NCBI GenBank assembly: GCA_020853755.1 | Contig: JADYYG010000003.1 | Span: forward strand, 36,552 to 100,551 | Direction: 5' to 3' | DNA: 64,000 nucleotides | From: Dehalococcoidia bacterium | GTDB taxonomy: Bacteria > Chloroflexota > Dehalococcoidia > Tepidiformales > Tepidiformaceae | In this document: in pieces, positions 37,673 to 46,413 of the stretch | Numbering within the stretch: the first letter of the stretch is position 1 | Layout: the number at the start of each line of letters is the position of its first letter | Position numbers and translations under genes: made by a program | Notes under the pieces: model-generated | Told to the model about the DNA's origin: nothing | The model's database searches: none | Seen by the model: the letters and a program-made list of their open reading frames with translations, nothing else

Positions 37673-39042
37673 GGTGATTCCTCCTTCCAAAGCACTGCCG
37701 AGACGGTGACCGGCCCGCCATCGCCCTCGATGGCCCTGCCTGTGTCGTCCGCGAAGTGGAAGCCTTTTCCGGTGACCAGTTCGCGCACGACGCGGGAGAC
37801 GAGAACCTCGCCGCCCGAACCGAGCGCTGCGATCTGCGCCGCCAGTTTGACCGCGTGGCCGTGGAGGCCGCCATCCTCGGAGATTGGCTCGCCAGCATTG
37901 ATGCCTACCCGGATCTTCACCCGTTCGCCGTGGAGTGGCGGAGTGGCCTCGAACGCCCGCTGAAGGTCAACCGCGCAGCGAAGGGCTGACTGCGTGGACT
38001 CGAATGCGGCCAGGAAACCATCGCCCATCGCCAGAAGTTCCTCGCCACCGTGGCTGCGGAGGTGTTCACGCGTGATGCGTTCATGCTGGCGGAGGACCTC
38101 ACGGCCGCGTTCGTCCCCGAGGCGCTGGAGCATCGCGCTGTGCCCTTCGACGTCGGTGAAGAGGATGGTCTTGATGGCGCCGCCTTGGGGCACGCTGACG
38201 TCCTCGGCGTGGCCCGTGTCGGTGAGGAACTCGAACGCAACCCTGAGGACTGCTGGTGTGTCCCCGATAAATGGCGCGACTGATTCCCCTTCGAGGAGTG
38301 AAAGGCGGGCGTTTGGGATGCGCGCGGCAAGGCCCTTGGCCACATCCACGCTGGATCCCACGAAGGCAGGCCGGTGAAGCACGAGGGTTGGTGCCTGCAC
38401 TCGCGCGAGGTCATCTCGGGCATCGAAGGCGGCGTGGTGGGCAAGATTCTCGAAGAAGCTGTCGGGGTCGATGCTGCGTTTGGCGACATCGACGAACTGG
38501 TTGGCGGTTTCGCCCTCCGCCCACCCGACCGCGCGGTGCAGGTAGGTGCGAATAAACAGGTCCCGGTCGACCCCGGCCAACTGGTTGACGGCTTCACGCT
38601 GCTGGTTGGCCTGCTCCGGCAGTTTCGCCACGACATCACCGTGGTGTGCGTGCGTGCACCAGAGAATGAGCCGATCCACGGCCTCGGGGTGCTCGGCTGC
38701 ATACCGGATGCCCATCGGCCCTGAGTAGCTGGCCGCGAAGATGCTGAACCGGGTGAGGCCCGCCCTGGCGACCACGGCATCGATGTCGCGCAGGTGACCT
38801 TCGAGCGACCGATCGGACGGTCCCCGGTCCGAAAGGCCGAGGCCGCGGGCATCGAAGCGGATGACCCGGGACGAAGCGGCAAACGCCTGGAGGAACTCGC
38901 GCATGCCGGGCATCTGCCACTCCACCTGGAGGTGGCTGAGGGGGAGGATCGGGAGGAAGAGGAGAGCGGGTCCTTCACCCATGGAGGAGTAGGCGATGTT
39001 TACCCCGTCTGAGGTTGTCGCGTACTGGATTACCGGCTCCAT
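37669..39042 (-). CDS. Alpha/beta-hydrolase fused to a degenerate class III nucleotide cyclase domain
   Basis: 457 residues. Residues about 1-270 form an alpha/beta hydrolase (MGEGPALLFLPILPLSHLQV; nucleophile region IFAASYSGPMGIRYAAEHPE at about 100-119; late Asp in LARVQAPTLVLHRPAF). Residues about 285-457 form a class III cyclase homology domain. The metal Asp in ILFTDVEGHSAML and the second Asp in AMGDGFLAAF are present. The substrate-specifying Lys before MGDG is replaced (ELLAMGDG), and the transition-state Asn/Arg pair of the AVN-LAAR motif reads AVKLAAQIAALG. The fold looks intact but catalysis as a cAMP/cGMP cyclase is doubtful. Overlaps the nitroreductase by 4 nt; 12 nt after the epoxide hydrolase. 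Confidence 0.85.
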   Translation of the reverse strand: MEPVIQYATTSDGVNIAYSSMGEGPALLFLPILPLSHLQVEWQMPGMREFLQAFAASSRVIRFDARGLGLSDRGPSDRSLEGHLRDIDAVVARAGLTRFSIFAASYSGPMGIRYAAEHPEAVDRLILWCTHAHHGDVVAKLPEQANQQREAVNQLAGVDRDLFIRTYLHRAVGWAEGETANQFVDVAKRSIDPDSFFENLAHHAAFDARDDLARVQAPTLVLHRPAFVGSSVDVAKGLAARIPNARLSLLEGESVAPFIGDTPAVLRVAFEFLTDTGHAEDVSVPQGGAIKTILFTDVEGHSAMLQRLGDERGREVLRQHERITREHLRSHGGEELLAMGDGFLAAFESTQSALRCAVDLQRAFEATPPLHGERVKIRVGINAGEPISEDGGLHGHAVKLAAQIAALGSGGEVLVSRVVRELVTGKGFHFADDTGRAIEGDGGPVTVSAVLWKEESP

Positions 39043-39054
39043 GAGGCTCAGATA

Positions 39055-40023
39055 CTACGGCATGACTGTGTGCAGGGTGTCCAGGAAATCGATCAGGCAG
39101 CGAGTCACCTCGGCTGGCCGCTCCTGCTGGGTCCAGTGCCCGCAACCTTCGAGCACCAGGTTCACCCGGAGGTCGGGGACAACCTCCCCGAGGCGCGCCA
39201 TGGCTGCCGGGTTGCGAGCCGGGTCACGTGATCCGGTCACGAAGAGTGCCGGTTGTCGCACAATCGCATTCGCGAGGTCCGCGGACTGTTCCCAGTTGCG
39301 CGTGACGTTGCGGTACCAGTTGAGGCCGCCTCGAAAGCCGGTCTTCGCGAACGCAGCGGCGTAGACAGCGAGATCTGCTTCGCTGAGCCAGTTGGGGAGT
39401 GCCAGCGGGACGGTGATTGCGTCGATGAACCTGCCGCCGCGCGGAATTGGCTTGAACCGGGCTTCCCGGGGTGCGTCTCCACTGATGGACCACATGAAGC
39501 CGAGGAGGGATGAGCGAATATCGGCTTCGAACTCGGCCTCTGCCACACCCTCCTGCTGGAAGTAGTCGATGTAGAAGACGTGGTCCGGCCCAGCCGCGGC
39601 GCGCATCGCCTCAAGCGGAGGCCGGCTCGCCCTCGCGGCATGCGGGACACTCAGCGAGCCCACGGCGCGCACGTTCGCCGGGTACCGGAGCGCTGTGTGC
39701 CATGTAACGGGACTGCCCCAGTCGTGACCAATGACCACTGCTTTGCCGCCGAAATGGTCGATGACGGCCTTCGCATCGGCCGCGAGTTCTTCGAGCGCAT
39801 AGTCGCTCACCGGGTAGGGCGTGCTGCTCGCGCCGAAGCCACGCTGGTCTGGCGCGACGACCGTGTACCCGGCCGCTGCAAGCGGGGCGAACTGCGCCCG
39901 CCATGAATATGCGAGTTCGGGAAAGCCGTGCAGCAGGAGCACGACCGGACCGGACCCGGCGTGCGTGACGGCCAACTGAACATCGCCGCGCGAAACGTAG
40001 GTGACCTCGGTGCCGGGAATCAT
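39055..40023 (-). CDS. Epoxide-hydrolase-like alpha/beta hydrolase
   Basis: 322 residues, the usual size for soluble epoxide hydrolases. The oxyanion motif LLLHGFPELAYSWRAQ (about 29-44) and the Asp nucleophile in VVIGHDWGSPVTWHTALRYP (about 96-115) mark the dehalogenase/epoxide hydrolase branch. A cap domain with Tyr residues (HVFYIDYFQQEG; NWYRNVTRNW) supplies ring-opening candidates. The late acid is near FVTGSRDPARNP and the His in EGCGHWTQQERP (about 293-304). The ATG overlaps the upstream CoA-transferase stop (TGATG). Fluoroacetate or haloalkane dehalogenase activity cannot be excluded. Confidence 0.85.
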   Translation of the reverse strand: MIPGTEVTYVSRGDVQLAVTHAGSGPVVLLLHGFPELAYSWRAQFAPLAAAGYTVVAPDQRGFGASSTPYPVSDYALEELAADAKAVIDHFGGKAVVIGHDWGSPVTWHTALRYPANVRAVGSLSVPHAARASRPPLEAMRAAAGPDHVFYIDYFQQEGVAEAEFEADIRSSLLGFMWSISGDAPREARFKPIPRGGRFIDAITVPLALPNWLSEADLAVYAAAFAKTGFRGGLNWYRNVTRNWEQSADLANAIVRQPALFVTGSRDPARNPAAMARLGEVVPDLRVNLVLEGCGHWTQQERPAEVTRCLIDFLDTLHTVMP

Positions 40024-41333
40024 CAGCCGTTCAGCGCCTCCGGCGCATACGTGGTCGCAATGTGCCCGGCGGCCGCAAGCGCGTCGATCTCCGCTTCGCT
40101 CAGGCCGAGGACTTCGCGGTAGACGTAGTCGTTGTGCTGTCCGAACAGGCAGGGTGGTTCCCTCAGGTCGATATCCGAGACCGAGAAGCGGTAGGCAGGG
40201 CGGAGCCAGTCCACTTCGGGGTAGTCCTCCGTGGCGGGCAGACGTTGCCAGGCGCCTGTCGCAGCGAGGTGGGGGTCAACGGCTGCTTCGGCCGCGTTCA
40301 GCACCGGGCCTGCGGTTACACCGGCGCGCTGCAATTCGTGGAAGGTCGACTCACGGTCCCGAGTCGCGGTCCATTCGGCGATGCGCTCCTCGATCTCGTC
40401 TTCATGCACAGCGCGCCCGGAGGAGGTCGCCGATTCTGGCCGGAGCGCCCATGCTGGCCGGCCCATGAACGCGACGAGGTTCGCCCACTCTTCGTCGTTC
40501 CGGCACGAGATGGCCAGCCAGCTGTCAGCCACGTTCGTCGGGAAGACGCCGTTCGGGACGAGGCCCTCGACGCTTCGGTTGCCGAGTGAACCGTGGACGC
40601 GCCCATTCCACGCGGCATCGAGCGCCGCTTGCGGGAACATATGCGCGGAGGATTCGGACTGAGCCATCTCGATGACCTGTCCGCGCCCGGTGCGTCGGCG
40701 ATGACGCAGCGCCGCCATGAGCGCGAACGCGCCCATCATCCCGCCCCAGTAGTCACCCGCGAAGATGTTGGCGTTGTCGACCGGCGCGGTGTCTCGATAG
40801 CCGCGCAGGACGGTAGAGCCAGCGACACCGTCGATGTGCGACCCGTAGCCGCGGCCCTCGATGTACTCCCCCGTCCGGCCGAACGCCGGCATGTGCAGGA
40901 TGATCGCGTCAGGCCGAATCGACTGGATTGTGCCGTCATCCAACCCGAGCTTGTCCAGCGTCCCGAGCGCGAGGTTCTCCGCGACGATATCGCTGATGCG
41001 GATGAGTTGCTTGACCACGGCCAGGCCCTCGGGACGACGGCTATCGACCGTGAACGACTTCTTGTTGCGCAAGACGTGCATGAACGCCGGGCTGTTGTTC
41101 CAAGGGCGCGGCCCCGGCTCAGGCGGGTGACCCGCAATCCATGGGGGCAGCATTTGCGCCAATGCGGCGTTCATCCGCGGGGAGGCGGCCCGCGTCATCG
41201 GGTTCCAGATGTACGGGTTCTCGACCTTGATGCACTCGGCGCCCATGTCGGCCAGGTACATCGTGGCGGTCTGTCCCGCCCACACGGCGGTGAAGTCGCA
41301 AACCCGAATGCCTTCGAGGGGTAGCGTGCTCAC
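40023..41333 (-). CDS. CaiB/BaiF-type CoA-transferase subunit with catalytic Asp
   Basis: 436 residues. LEGIRVCDFTAVWAGQTATM and DMGAECIKVENPYIWNPM (about 29-46) open the chain. RNKKSFTVDSRRPEGL and DIVAENLALGTLDKLGLD follow the CaiB pattern. The catalytic Asp is kept in NIFAGDYWGGMMGAFALMAA (about 188-207). The end carries LFGQHNDYVYREVLGLSE. Its start overlaps the stop of the adjacent paralogue at 41330-42532 by 4 nt. The neighbour lacks the Asp, so the two could be active and inactive subunits of one heteromeric enzyme. Substrate unknown. Confidence 0.9.
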   Translation of the reverse strand: MSTLPLEGIRVCDFTAVWAGQTATMYLADMGAECIKVENPYIWNPMTRAASPRMNAALAQMLPPWIAGHPPEPGPRPWNNSPAFMHVLRNKKSFTVDSRRPEGLAVVKQLIRISDIVAENLALGTLDKLGLDDGTIQSIRPDAIILHMPAFGRTGEYIEGRGYGSHIDGVAGSTVLRGYRDTAPVDNANIFAGDYWGGMMGAFALMAALRHRRRTGRGQVIEMAQSESSAHMFPQAALDAAWNGRVHGSLGNRSVEGLVPNGVFPTNVADSWLAISCRNDEEWANLVAFMGRPAWALRPESATSSGRAVHEDEIEERIAEWTATRDRESTFHELQRAGVTAGPVLNAAEAAVDPHLAATGAWQRLPATEDYPEVDWLRPAYRFSVSDIDLREPPCLFGQHNDYVYREVLGLSEAEIDALAAAGHIATTYAPEALNG

Positions 41334-42532
41334 GCGACCACCCCCTGCGCCTTCAGTGCTGAAATCTGCCGGTCATCGAAGTCGGCATCGGCCAGCACCT
41401 GGTCGGTGTGCTGACCGGGAGAAGGCGCCGGCCGGTCAACCCTCCACGGAGAATCGGGCAGGATGAACGGCCTGTCCAGCATGGGCAGTGTTCCCAGTTC
41501 CGGGTGCTCGATTTCGGTCCAGAAGCCGCGGCTGCGGAAGTTTTCGTCCTGCCAGATATCGAGTCCCGTGTAGAGCGGCGCAAGCATCGCCCGCGCTTCG
41601 CGAGCTGCTTCCCATGCCTCGCCGCGGGTGTGTGCCAGCATCCAGGGGTAGACGATCGCGTCTGCTTCTTCCTTGGCTGTAGGATTCATGGCAGTCATCG
41701 GGTTCTCCCACTTCGGGTCGCGAAGGGCGTCGTCGTTGACCATTTCGACGAACCGCCGCCAGTAGTTGCCGGCCGAGGCGGTCACTTCGACGAAGCCGTC
41801 GGCGACCGGATAGATGCCGCCGGCCAGCCCGGCGCCGGCGCCCGCTGCTCGCCGCTGGATGCGACCGGAGAATCGCCACGCCATGATCGACGAGTTCCGC
41901 CGGTCAGTGTTGTTGACCTGGGCGTTAAAGAGCGGGACGTCCACAAGCTGCCCGATGCCCTGTATTTCGTAGGCAGTAATGGCGCCCATCGCTGCCACGG
42001 CCGCCATCGCCCCGCACTGGAGGAGCGCTGCCGTGCCGCCGAGTTTCAGCGGCTCCCGGTCTTCCAGTCCGTGCGAATACATCTCGGCGCCCATGGCGTA
42101 GAGCACCGTGTCTGAGAGCGTGTAGTCGCGATACGGGCCTTCGTGGCCGAAGTTCGTCAGCGAGATGACCGGGACGTCCTTCACTGCCGAGAGGGTTGCG
42201 TAGTCGATGCCGAGCGCCGTCTCCTGGGCAGGCGAGCTTGCCGTGACCACCACATCGGCCAGTGCGAGGAGCCGGCTGACGACGTTACGCGATGCTTTCG
42301 CGCGGAGGTCGACGACGACGGACTCTTTGTCAGCGTTGAGATAGTGAAACAGGGCGCTCCGGTCCGGTCCGGGTTGGTCATCCTTGAACGGCGGCAGGAA
42401 GCGACAGGTGTCCCCACCCTGCCGCTCGACCTTGATGACTCGCGCTCCCATACCGGCGAGGAGCCGTGTGCAGAATGGCCCGGCGATATGGCTCGTGAAA
42501 TCGAGGACGGTGAGTCCTTCCAGTGCGTTCAT
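41330..42532 (-). CDS. CaiB/BaiF-family protein lacking the catalytic Asp
   Basis: 400 residues from ATG at 42532 (MNALEGLTVLDFTSHIAGPF); the upstream extension is non-coding in character. Family regions are intact: LAGMGARVIKVERQGGDTCR (about 24-43), LNADKESVVVDL, SLTNFGHEGPYRDY and the C-terminal SPGQHTDQVLADADF. At the catalytic site, where the paralogue at 17302-18447 reads NGGYQADYQGG, this protein reads LGGTAALLQCG, so Asp is replaced by Leu. It is therefore predicted inactive alone, possibly the non-catalytic partner of 40023-41333, as for the BbsE/BbsF pair. Confidence 0.85.
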   Translation of the reverse strand: MNALEGLTVLDFTSHIAGPFCTRLLAGMGARVIKVERQGGDTCRFLPPFKDDQPGPDRSALFHYLNADKESVVVDLRAKASRNVVSRLLALADVVVTASSPAQETALGIDYATLSAVKDVPVISLTNFGHEGPYRDYTLSDTVLYAMGAEMYSHGLEDREPLKLGGTAALLQCGAMAAVAAMGAITAYEIQGIGQLVDVPLFNAQVNNTDRRNSSIMAWRFSGRIQRRAAGAGAGLAGGIYPVADGFVEVTASAGNYWRRFVEMVNDDALRDPKWENPMTAMNPTAKEEADAIVYPWMLAHTRGEAWEAAREARAMLAPLYTGLDIWQDENFRSRGFWTEIEHPELGTLPMLDRPFILPDSPWRVDRPAPSPGQHTDQVLADADFDDRQISALKAQGVVA

Positions 42533-42584
42533 CGGTGCTCCGAGGGCTGGCTCCGCCGAATCTACCGCAGGTGCGCGACTCCTG

Positions 42585-43799
42585 TCAGGCTGCGGTTGCC
42601 TCGCGCGCTGTCCGGGCGGAGACGAACGCCAGTGACACCACCGGGACCGCCACTGCGCAGACGGCAATTCCCGCGCAGAGGAACGCAGCTCGCGTCCCGA
42701 TAGCGTCGATAAGCGGGCCTGCCACTGCGAACCCGGCGAGTTGGGCGAGCGACGCGACCATCCCCACGAGGCTCATCACCCGGCCGCGGTAGGCATCCTC
42801 CGCTTCGTGCTGCAGGTAGCTGGCGAAGGCCACCTGGAAGGCGACGACACTGGCCCCCTGGAGGAGCAGCGCTGCCGCGGCAACGCCGAAGGTCGGAGCG
42901 CCGCCGAGCAGGATGGTCGTCGCGCCAGTCCCAAGGAGGGCGAAGCTCCCGGTCACGAGGAGCCGCTTCCCGGGACCAACTGTGAGCATGAACGCGGCCA
43001 GCGCCAGCGCCCCTGCCCCTTCGATCGCCAGGAGTGCACCGTAGCGGTTGTCCGGGAGGTCCAGGGTTCGTACGACCAATGGCAGCGTGCCCGCGTTGAC
43101 CACCGTTCCGGCGAGCAGGACCACCCCGACGGCAGTTGTGATGAGACGGATGTTCCGGCTCTTTCGTGCGTAGTCGAGCCCGGCCCAGGCGTCGCGGAAC
43201 GCGTTCCGGCGGGTGCTTACGGCCGCCGGGGGAACGTTCTGGATCAACAGGGCGAGGCCTGCAGACACGACGAAGGAAGCGGCGTCGACGAGAAGGACGA
43301 GTTCCAGTCCGCCGCGGCTTGTGAGGAAGGCTGCCGCCGCCGGCCCCGCGATTGCCGCCAGGCTGCTCGCGAGCCGGATTGCGCTGTTCGCCCGGCCGAG
43401 GCCTTCCTCCGAGACAAGTACTGGAAGCAACGCCTGGGCTGCGGGGCGGTAGAACGCGGAGAGGGCCGAAACCACCGCGATCGAAACGAATGCCGCGGCT
43501 TCGACCGAGAGGGCGCGGCTCAGCAGGAGCGCGACGCCGCACGCAACGGCAGATGACAGGTCCGTGACCACCAGGATTCGGCGGCGAGGGAACCAGTCGG
43601 CCAGCGTTCCGGCCAGCGGTCCGAGCACTACCGTCGGGAGCGCGGCGATGGCGAGGAGGAGGCTGACGGCAGTGGCCGAATCGGTGCGATCGAAGACGAC
43701 GATCGATGCCGCCGTGAGGAGCAGCAGGTCTCCCGAGACCGAAATCGCCTGCCCGGCGACGAGGTTGACGACCCCCTGCCGGTTGGTCACCGTTGCCAT
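42585..43799 (-). CDS. MFS transporter
   Basis: 404 residues from ATG at 43799 (MATVTNRQGVVNLVAGQAIS). About twelve hydrophobic segments. The loop between helices 2 and 3 has the MFS signature form LAGTLADWFPRRRILVVTDL (about 59-78). A second-half relative reads YRGRVMSLVGMVASLAQLAG (about 337-356). It resembles DHA3-type efflux permeases by layout. It sits between fbiC and the CoA-transferases, same strand, gaps of 69 and 52 nt, suggesting export of, or protection from, a compound handled by the cluster. Confidence 0.85.
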   Translation of the reverse strand: MATVTNRQGVVNLVAGQAISVSGDLLLLTAASIVVFDRTDSATAVSLLLAIAALPTVVLGPLAGTLADWFPRRRILVVTDLSSAVACGVALLLSRALSVEAAAFVSIAVVSALSAFYRPAAQALLPVLVSEEGLGRANSAIRLASSLAAIAGPAAAAFLTSRGGLELVLLVDAASFVVSAGLALLIQNVPPAAVSTRRNAFRDAWAGLDYARKSRNIRLITTAVGVVLLAGTVVNAGTLPLVVRTLDLPDNRYGALLAIEGAGALALAAFMLTVGPGKRLLVTGSFALLGTGATTILLGGAPTFGVAAAALLLQGASVVAFQVAFASYLQHEAEDAYRGRVMSLVGMVASLAQLAGFAVAGPLIDAIGTRAAFLCAGIAVCAVAVPVVSLAFVSARTAREATAA

Positions 43800-43868
43800 G
43801 CTCGCGAGCCGCCCCCGCACAAGGTAGTCGCGGGACTGTACACCAGTCCCGCTGCGAGGCAAATGGGT

Positions 43869-46322
43869 TCAGACGCCGGTTGGGGTTGCCTTTCGCTCGT
43901 ACTTCTTGACTGTCGTGAGGACAATCGGCGCCAGTTCGAAGGCGTTGAAGGAGGCGATCTGGCGCTCCTCTGGAGATGCCTCGTACTGCGTTGTGCGCTG
44001 GCGCGGGGTGCGATTCATGAGGCGAATCGTCCGCTCCATCTCCTCCGGTGGCAGCTCCTGTCCGAACTCGGCGCCGGCCGCACGGGAGATGCTTTCGTTC
44101 ATCAGCGTGCCGCCGAGGTCGTTCACGCCGGCCGAGAGGCAGGCCTTCACACCTTCGACCCCCATCTTCACCCACGAAACCTGGACATTGCCGATGTACG
44201 GGTGCAGGCCGAGCCGGGCGACGGCGTGCATCAGCACGGCTTCGCGGAACGTTGGGCCCTGGCGCGCCTTCCCCTTGAGGTAGATCGGCGCCTCCATATG
44301 GACGAAGGGCAGCGGGACGAACTCGGTGATGCCGCCCGTCCGCTTCTGCAATTCGCGCAGGCGGATGAGGTGGCGCGCCCAGTTTCGAGCCCGGTCGATG
44401 TGGCCGTACATCACCGTTGAGGTGGTGCGGAAGCCCACGTTATGGGCCGCCTCAACGACATCAAGCCACTCCTGCGTCGTGAGCTTGTCCGGGCAGAGGG
44501 TGGTCCGCACCTCATCGTCGAGGATTTCTGCCGCCGTGCCGGGCAGGGTCCCCAGCCCGGCCTCCTTCAGCTGGCGGAGGAACTCCGGCACCGGGATGCC
44601 GAGCGTCTCAGCCCCCTGCGAGACTTCGAGCGGGCTGAAGGCGTGAATGTGCATCGCCGGAAGGACATCCTTCACAGCCCGGACGATGTTGATGTAGGTC
44701 TGCCCGGTGTACTCGGGGTGAATCCCGCCCTGCATGCACACTTCCGTCGCGCCGCGCTCCCACGCTTCAACCGCCCTGCGCTGGATTTCATCGAGGCCGA
44801 GGTCGTAGGGCGTGCCGCGCAGACTCTCGCTCATCTTCCCCTTGGCGAACGCGCAGAACTGGCAGCGGAAGTAGCAGATGTTGGTGTAGTTGATGTTCCG
44901 GTTGACCACGTACGAAACGGTGTCGCCGTTCACCTGCTTGCGGATGCGGTCCGCGGCTTCGCACACGAGGTGGTAGTCATCGCCGCGCGCCTGGAAGAGC
45001 AGGATGAGGTCCGCTTCGGACAGGTCAGCGCCCGCCTCGGCTCGCGATAGCACGTCGCGGACGGCGGCGGTCGAAGTGTTGATGCTCCGCGAGGGGTCGA
45101 GCTTCTTCGGGATGTCCGCCGCTGGCGGAGGCGTCTCAGCGTCGCCCGGGGACCACGAATCCGTGCGGGCGAAACCATCGCCGTCGACAGCCCGGATGAC
45201 GGCGGTTGCCATCGTCGGGGCCTGCCAACGAGCAGAATCGAGCGCGTACTCCGGGTAGACCGCCAGCCGTTCGGTGAGCACCTTGCCGCACTCGGCTGTG
45301 TGTTCGCGAAGTTCCTCGAGGTGCGGCCACGGGGCTTCCGGGTTCACGTGGTCTGGCGTTACCGGCGAAACGCCGCCCCAGTCGTTCAGGCCGGCCTGTA
45401 CCAGCTTCGGGTAGTCCTCGTAACTGAGATTCGGCGGCGCCTGGATGTTCATCTCTGGACCGAACACCACCCGCGCGACCGCGATCGACCAGAGCAGATC
45501 ATCGAGGTCAGGTTCCGGTGCGTGCTCCATCTTCGTGCCGGGTTTCGCCCGGAAGTTCTGGACGATGATCTCCTGGATGTGCCCGAACTCGTCGTTGAGG
45601 TCGCGAAGGGCGAGGAAGGACTCGATGCGCTCGCGCCGGGTCTCCCCGATCCCGATGAGGATGCCCGAGGTGAACGGGACCTGGAGTTCGCCCGCATCCC
45701 GCATCGTCTTGAGGCGCGGCGCGGGGTGCTTGTCTGGCGAACCGTAATGAACCTGGCCCTTCTGGTGGAGCCGGTCGGTGACGCTCTCGAGCATGATCCC
45801 CTGCGAGATGGTTACCTCTCGCAGGGCGGCGATTTCGTCACGCGTCATCACGCCGGGGTTGGCGTGAGGAAGCAGCCCTGTTTCTTCGAATACGAGCTTC
45901 GCCATCGCTGTCAGGTAGGCGATGGTGCTCGCGTACCCCATCTCGTCGAGTTCGCGACGAGCCACCTTGTAGCGCAGTTCTGGCTTGTCGCCCAGGGTGA
46001 AGAGCGCTTCCTTACAGCCCTGGGCGGCGCCCGCCCGTGCGATTTCGAGCACTTCCTCGGGTGTCATGTACGCGCGCTGGCCGGGAATCGGCGGCCTGGC
46101 GAACGTGCAGTAGTGGCAGACGTCCCGGCAGAGGTGGGTCAGGGGGATGAAGACCTTCTTCGAATAGGAGACGATATTCCGGTGCCCACGATCCCGCAGT
46201 TCTGCGGCGGCGGAGAGCAGTGGATGGAGGTCGTGTTCTTCGGAGAGGGCGAGCGCATCAGCGTGTGAAGGCCGTTGGCCGGCAAGTGCCGCATCGAGCA
46301 CGGGGTGGGTTGTTTCGAGCAT
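43869..46322 (-). CDS. fbiC: Bifunctional FO synthase (CofG-CofH fusion)
   Basis: Makes the deazaflavin FO, the chromophore of coenzyme F420, from tyrosine and a ribityl-aminouracil. 817 residues, the size of the fused FbiC of mycobacteria. Two radical-SAM halves: the CofG part has its cluster motif CRDVCHYCTF at about 65-74; the CofH part has CYFRCQFCAF at about 482-491. Linker around 385-430. VPFTSGILIGIGETRRERIE and TEVCMQGGIHPEY are conserved. First gene of the leftward cluster, divergent from hxlR. The F420 made would serve the LLM oxidoreductase at 23704. Confidence 0.95.
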   Translation of the reverse strand: MLETTHPVLDAALAGQRPSHADALALSEEHDLHPLLSAAAELRDRGHRNIVSYSKKVFIPLTHLCRDVCHYCTFARPPIPGQRAYMTPEEVLEIARAGAAQGCKEALFTLGDKPELRYKVARRELDEMGYASTIAYLTAMAKLVFEETGLLPHANPGVMTRDEIAALREVTISQGIMLESVTDRLHQKGQVHYGSPDKHPAPRLKTMRDAGELQVPFTSGILIGIGETRRERIESFLALRDLNDEFGHIQEIIVQNFRAKPGTKMEHAPEPDLDDLLWSIAVARVVFGPEMNIQAPPNLSYEDYPKLVQAGLNDWGGVSPVTPDHVNPEAPWPHLEELREHTAECGKVLTERLAVYPEYALDSARWQAPTMATAVIRAVDGDGFARTDSWSPGDAETPPPAADIPKKLDPSRSINTSTAAVRDVLSRAEAGADLSEADLILLFQARGDDYHLVCEAADRIRKQVNGDTVSYVVNRNINYTNICYFRCQFCAFAKGKMSESLRGTPYDLGLDEIQRRAVEAWERGATEVCMQGGIHPEYTGQTYINIVRAVKDVLPAMHIHAFSPLEVSQGAETLGIPVPEFLRQLKEAGLGTLPGTAAEILDDEVRTTLCPDKLTTQEWLDVVEAAHNVGFRTTSTVMYGHIDRARNWARHLIRLRELQKRTGGITEFVPLPFVHMEAPIYLKGKARQGPTFREAVLMHAVARLGLHPYIGNVQVSWVKMGVEGVKACLSAGVNDLGGTLMNESISRAAGAEFGQELPPEEMERTIRLMNRTPRQRTTQYEASPEERQIASFNAFELAPIVLTTVKKYERKATPTGV

Positions 46323-46346
46323 GAGGTGACTCCCTGCGCGGGGTCA

Positions 46347-46361
46347 GTTCAAGAGTTGAAC
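46347..46361. promoter_or_regulatory. 15-bp palindrome, likely HxlR operator
   Basis: GTTCAA-gag-TTGAAC is a perfect inverted repeat between divergent fbiC and hxlR. Its right half is the -35 hexamer of the hxlR promoter, so a protein bound here would block hxlR and could also act on fbiC. HxlR proteins bind such short palindromes as dimers. Confidence 0.65.
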
Positions 46362-46384
46362 TCAGTGCTTCGCGTGCGTAGCAT
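46356..46384 (+). promoter_or_regulatory. Promoter of hxlR-type gene
   Basis: TTGAAC (46356-46361), 17-nt spacer, TAGCAT (46379-46384). This is a good sigma-70-type arrangement 29 nt before the ATG at 46414. Confidence 0.6.
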
Positions 46385-46413
46385 ATCGCAACGAACCTCT
46401 GGTGGGTAGGCCC

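Noticed and set aside
42562..44175. 537-codon minus frame overlapping the MFS and fbiC genes
   Set aside because: Same strand but wrong frame relative to two convincing genes; extreme Arg/Gly/Pro content and no domains.
37039..46322. Genomic island integrated at tRNA-Arg
   Set aside because: The cluster abuts the tRNA 3' end, but no integrase was seen and no repeat of the tRNA 3' end was noticed at the far side; base composition looks like the rest.
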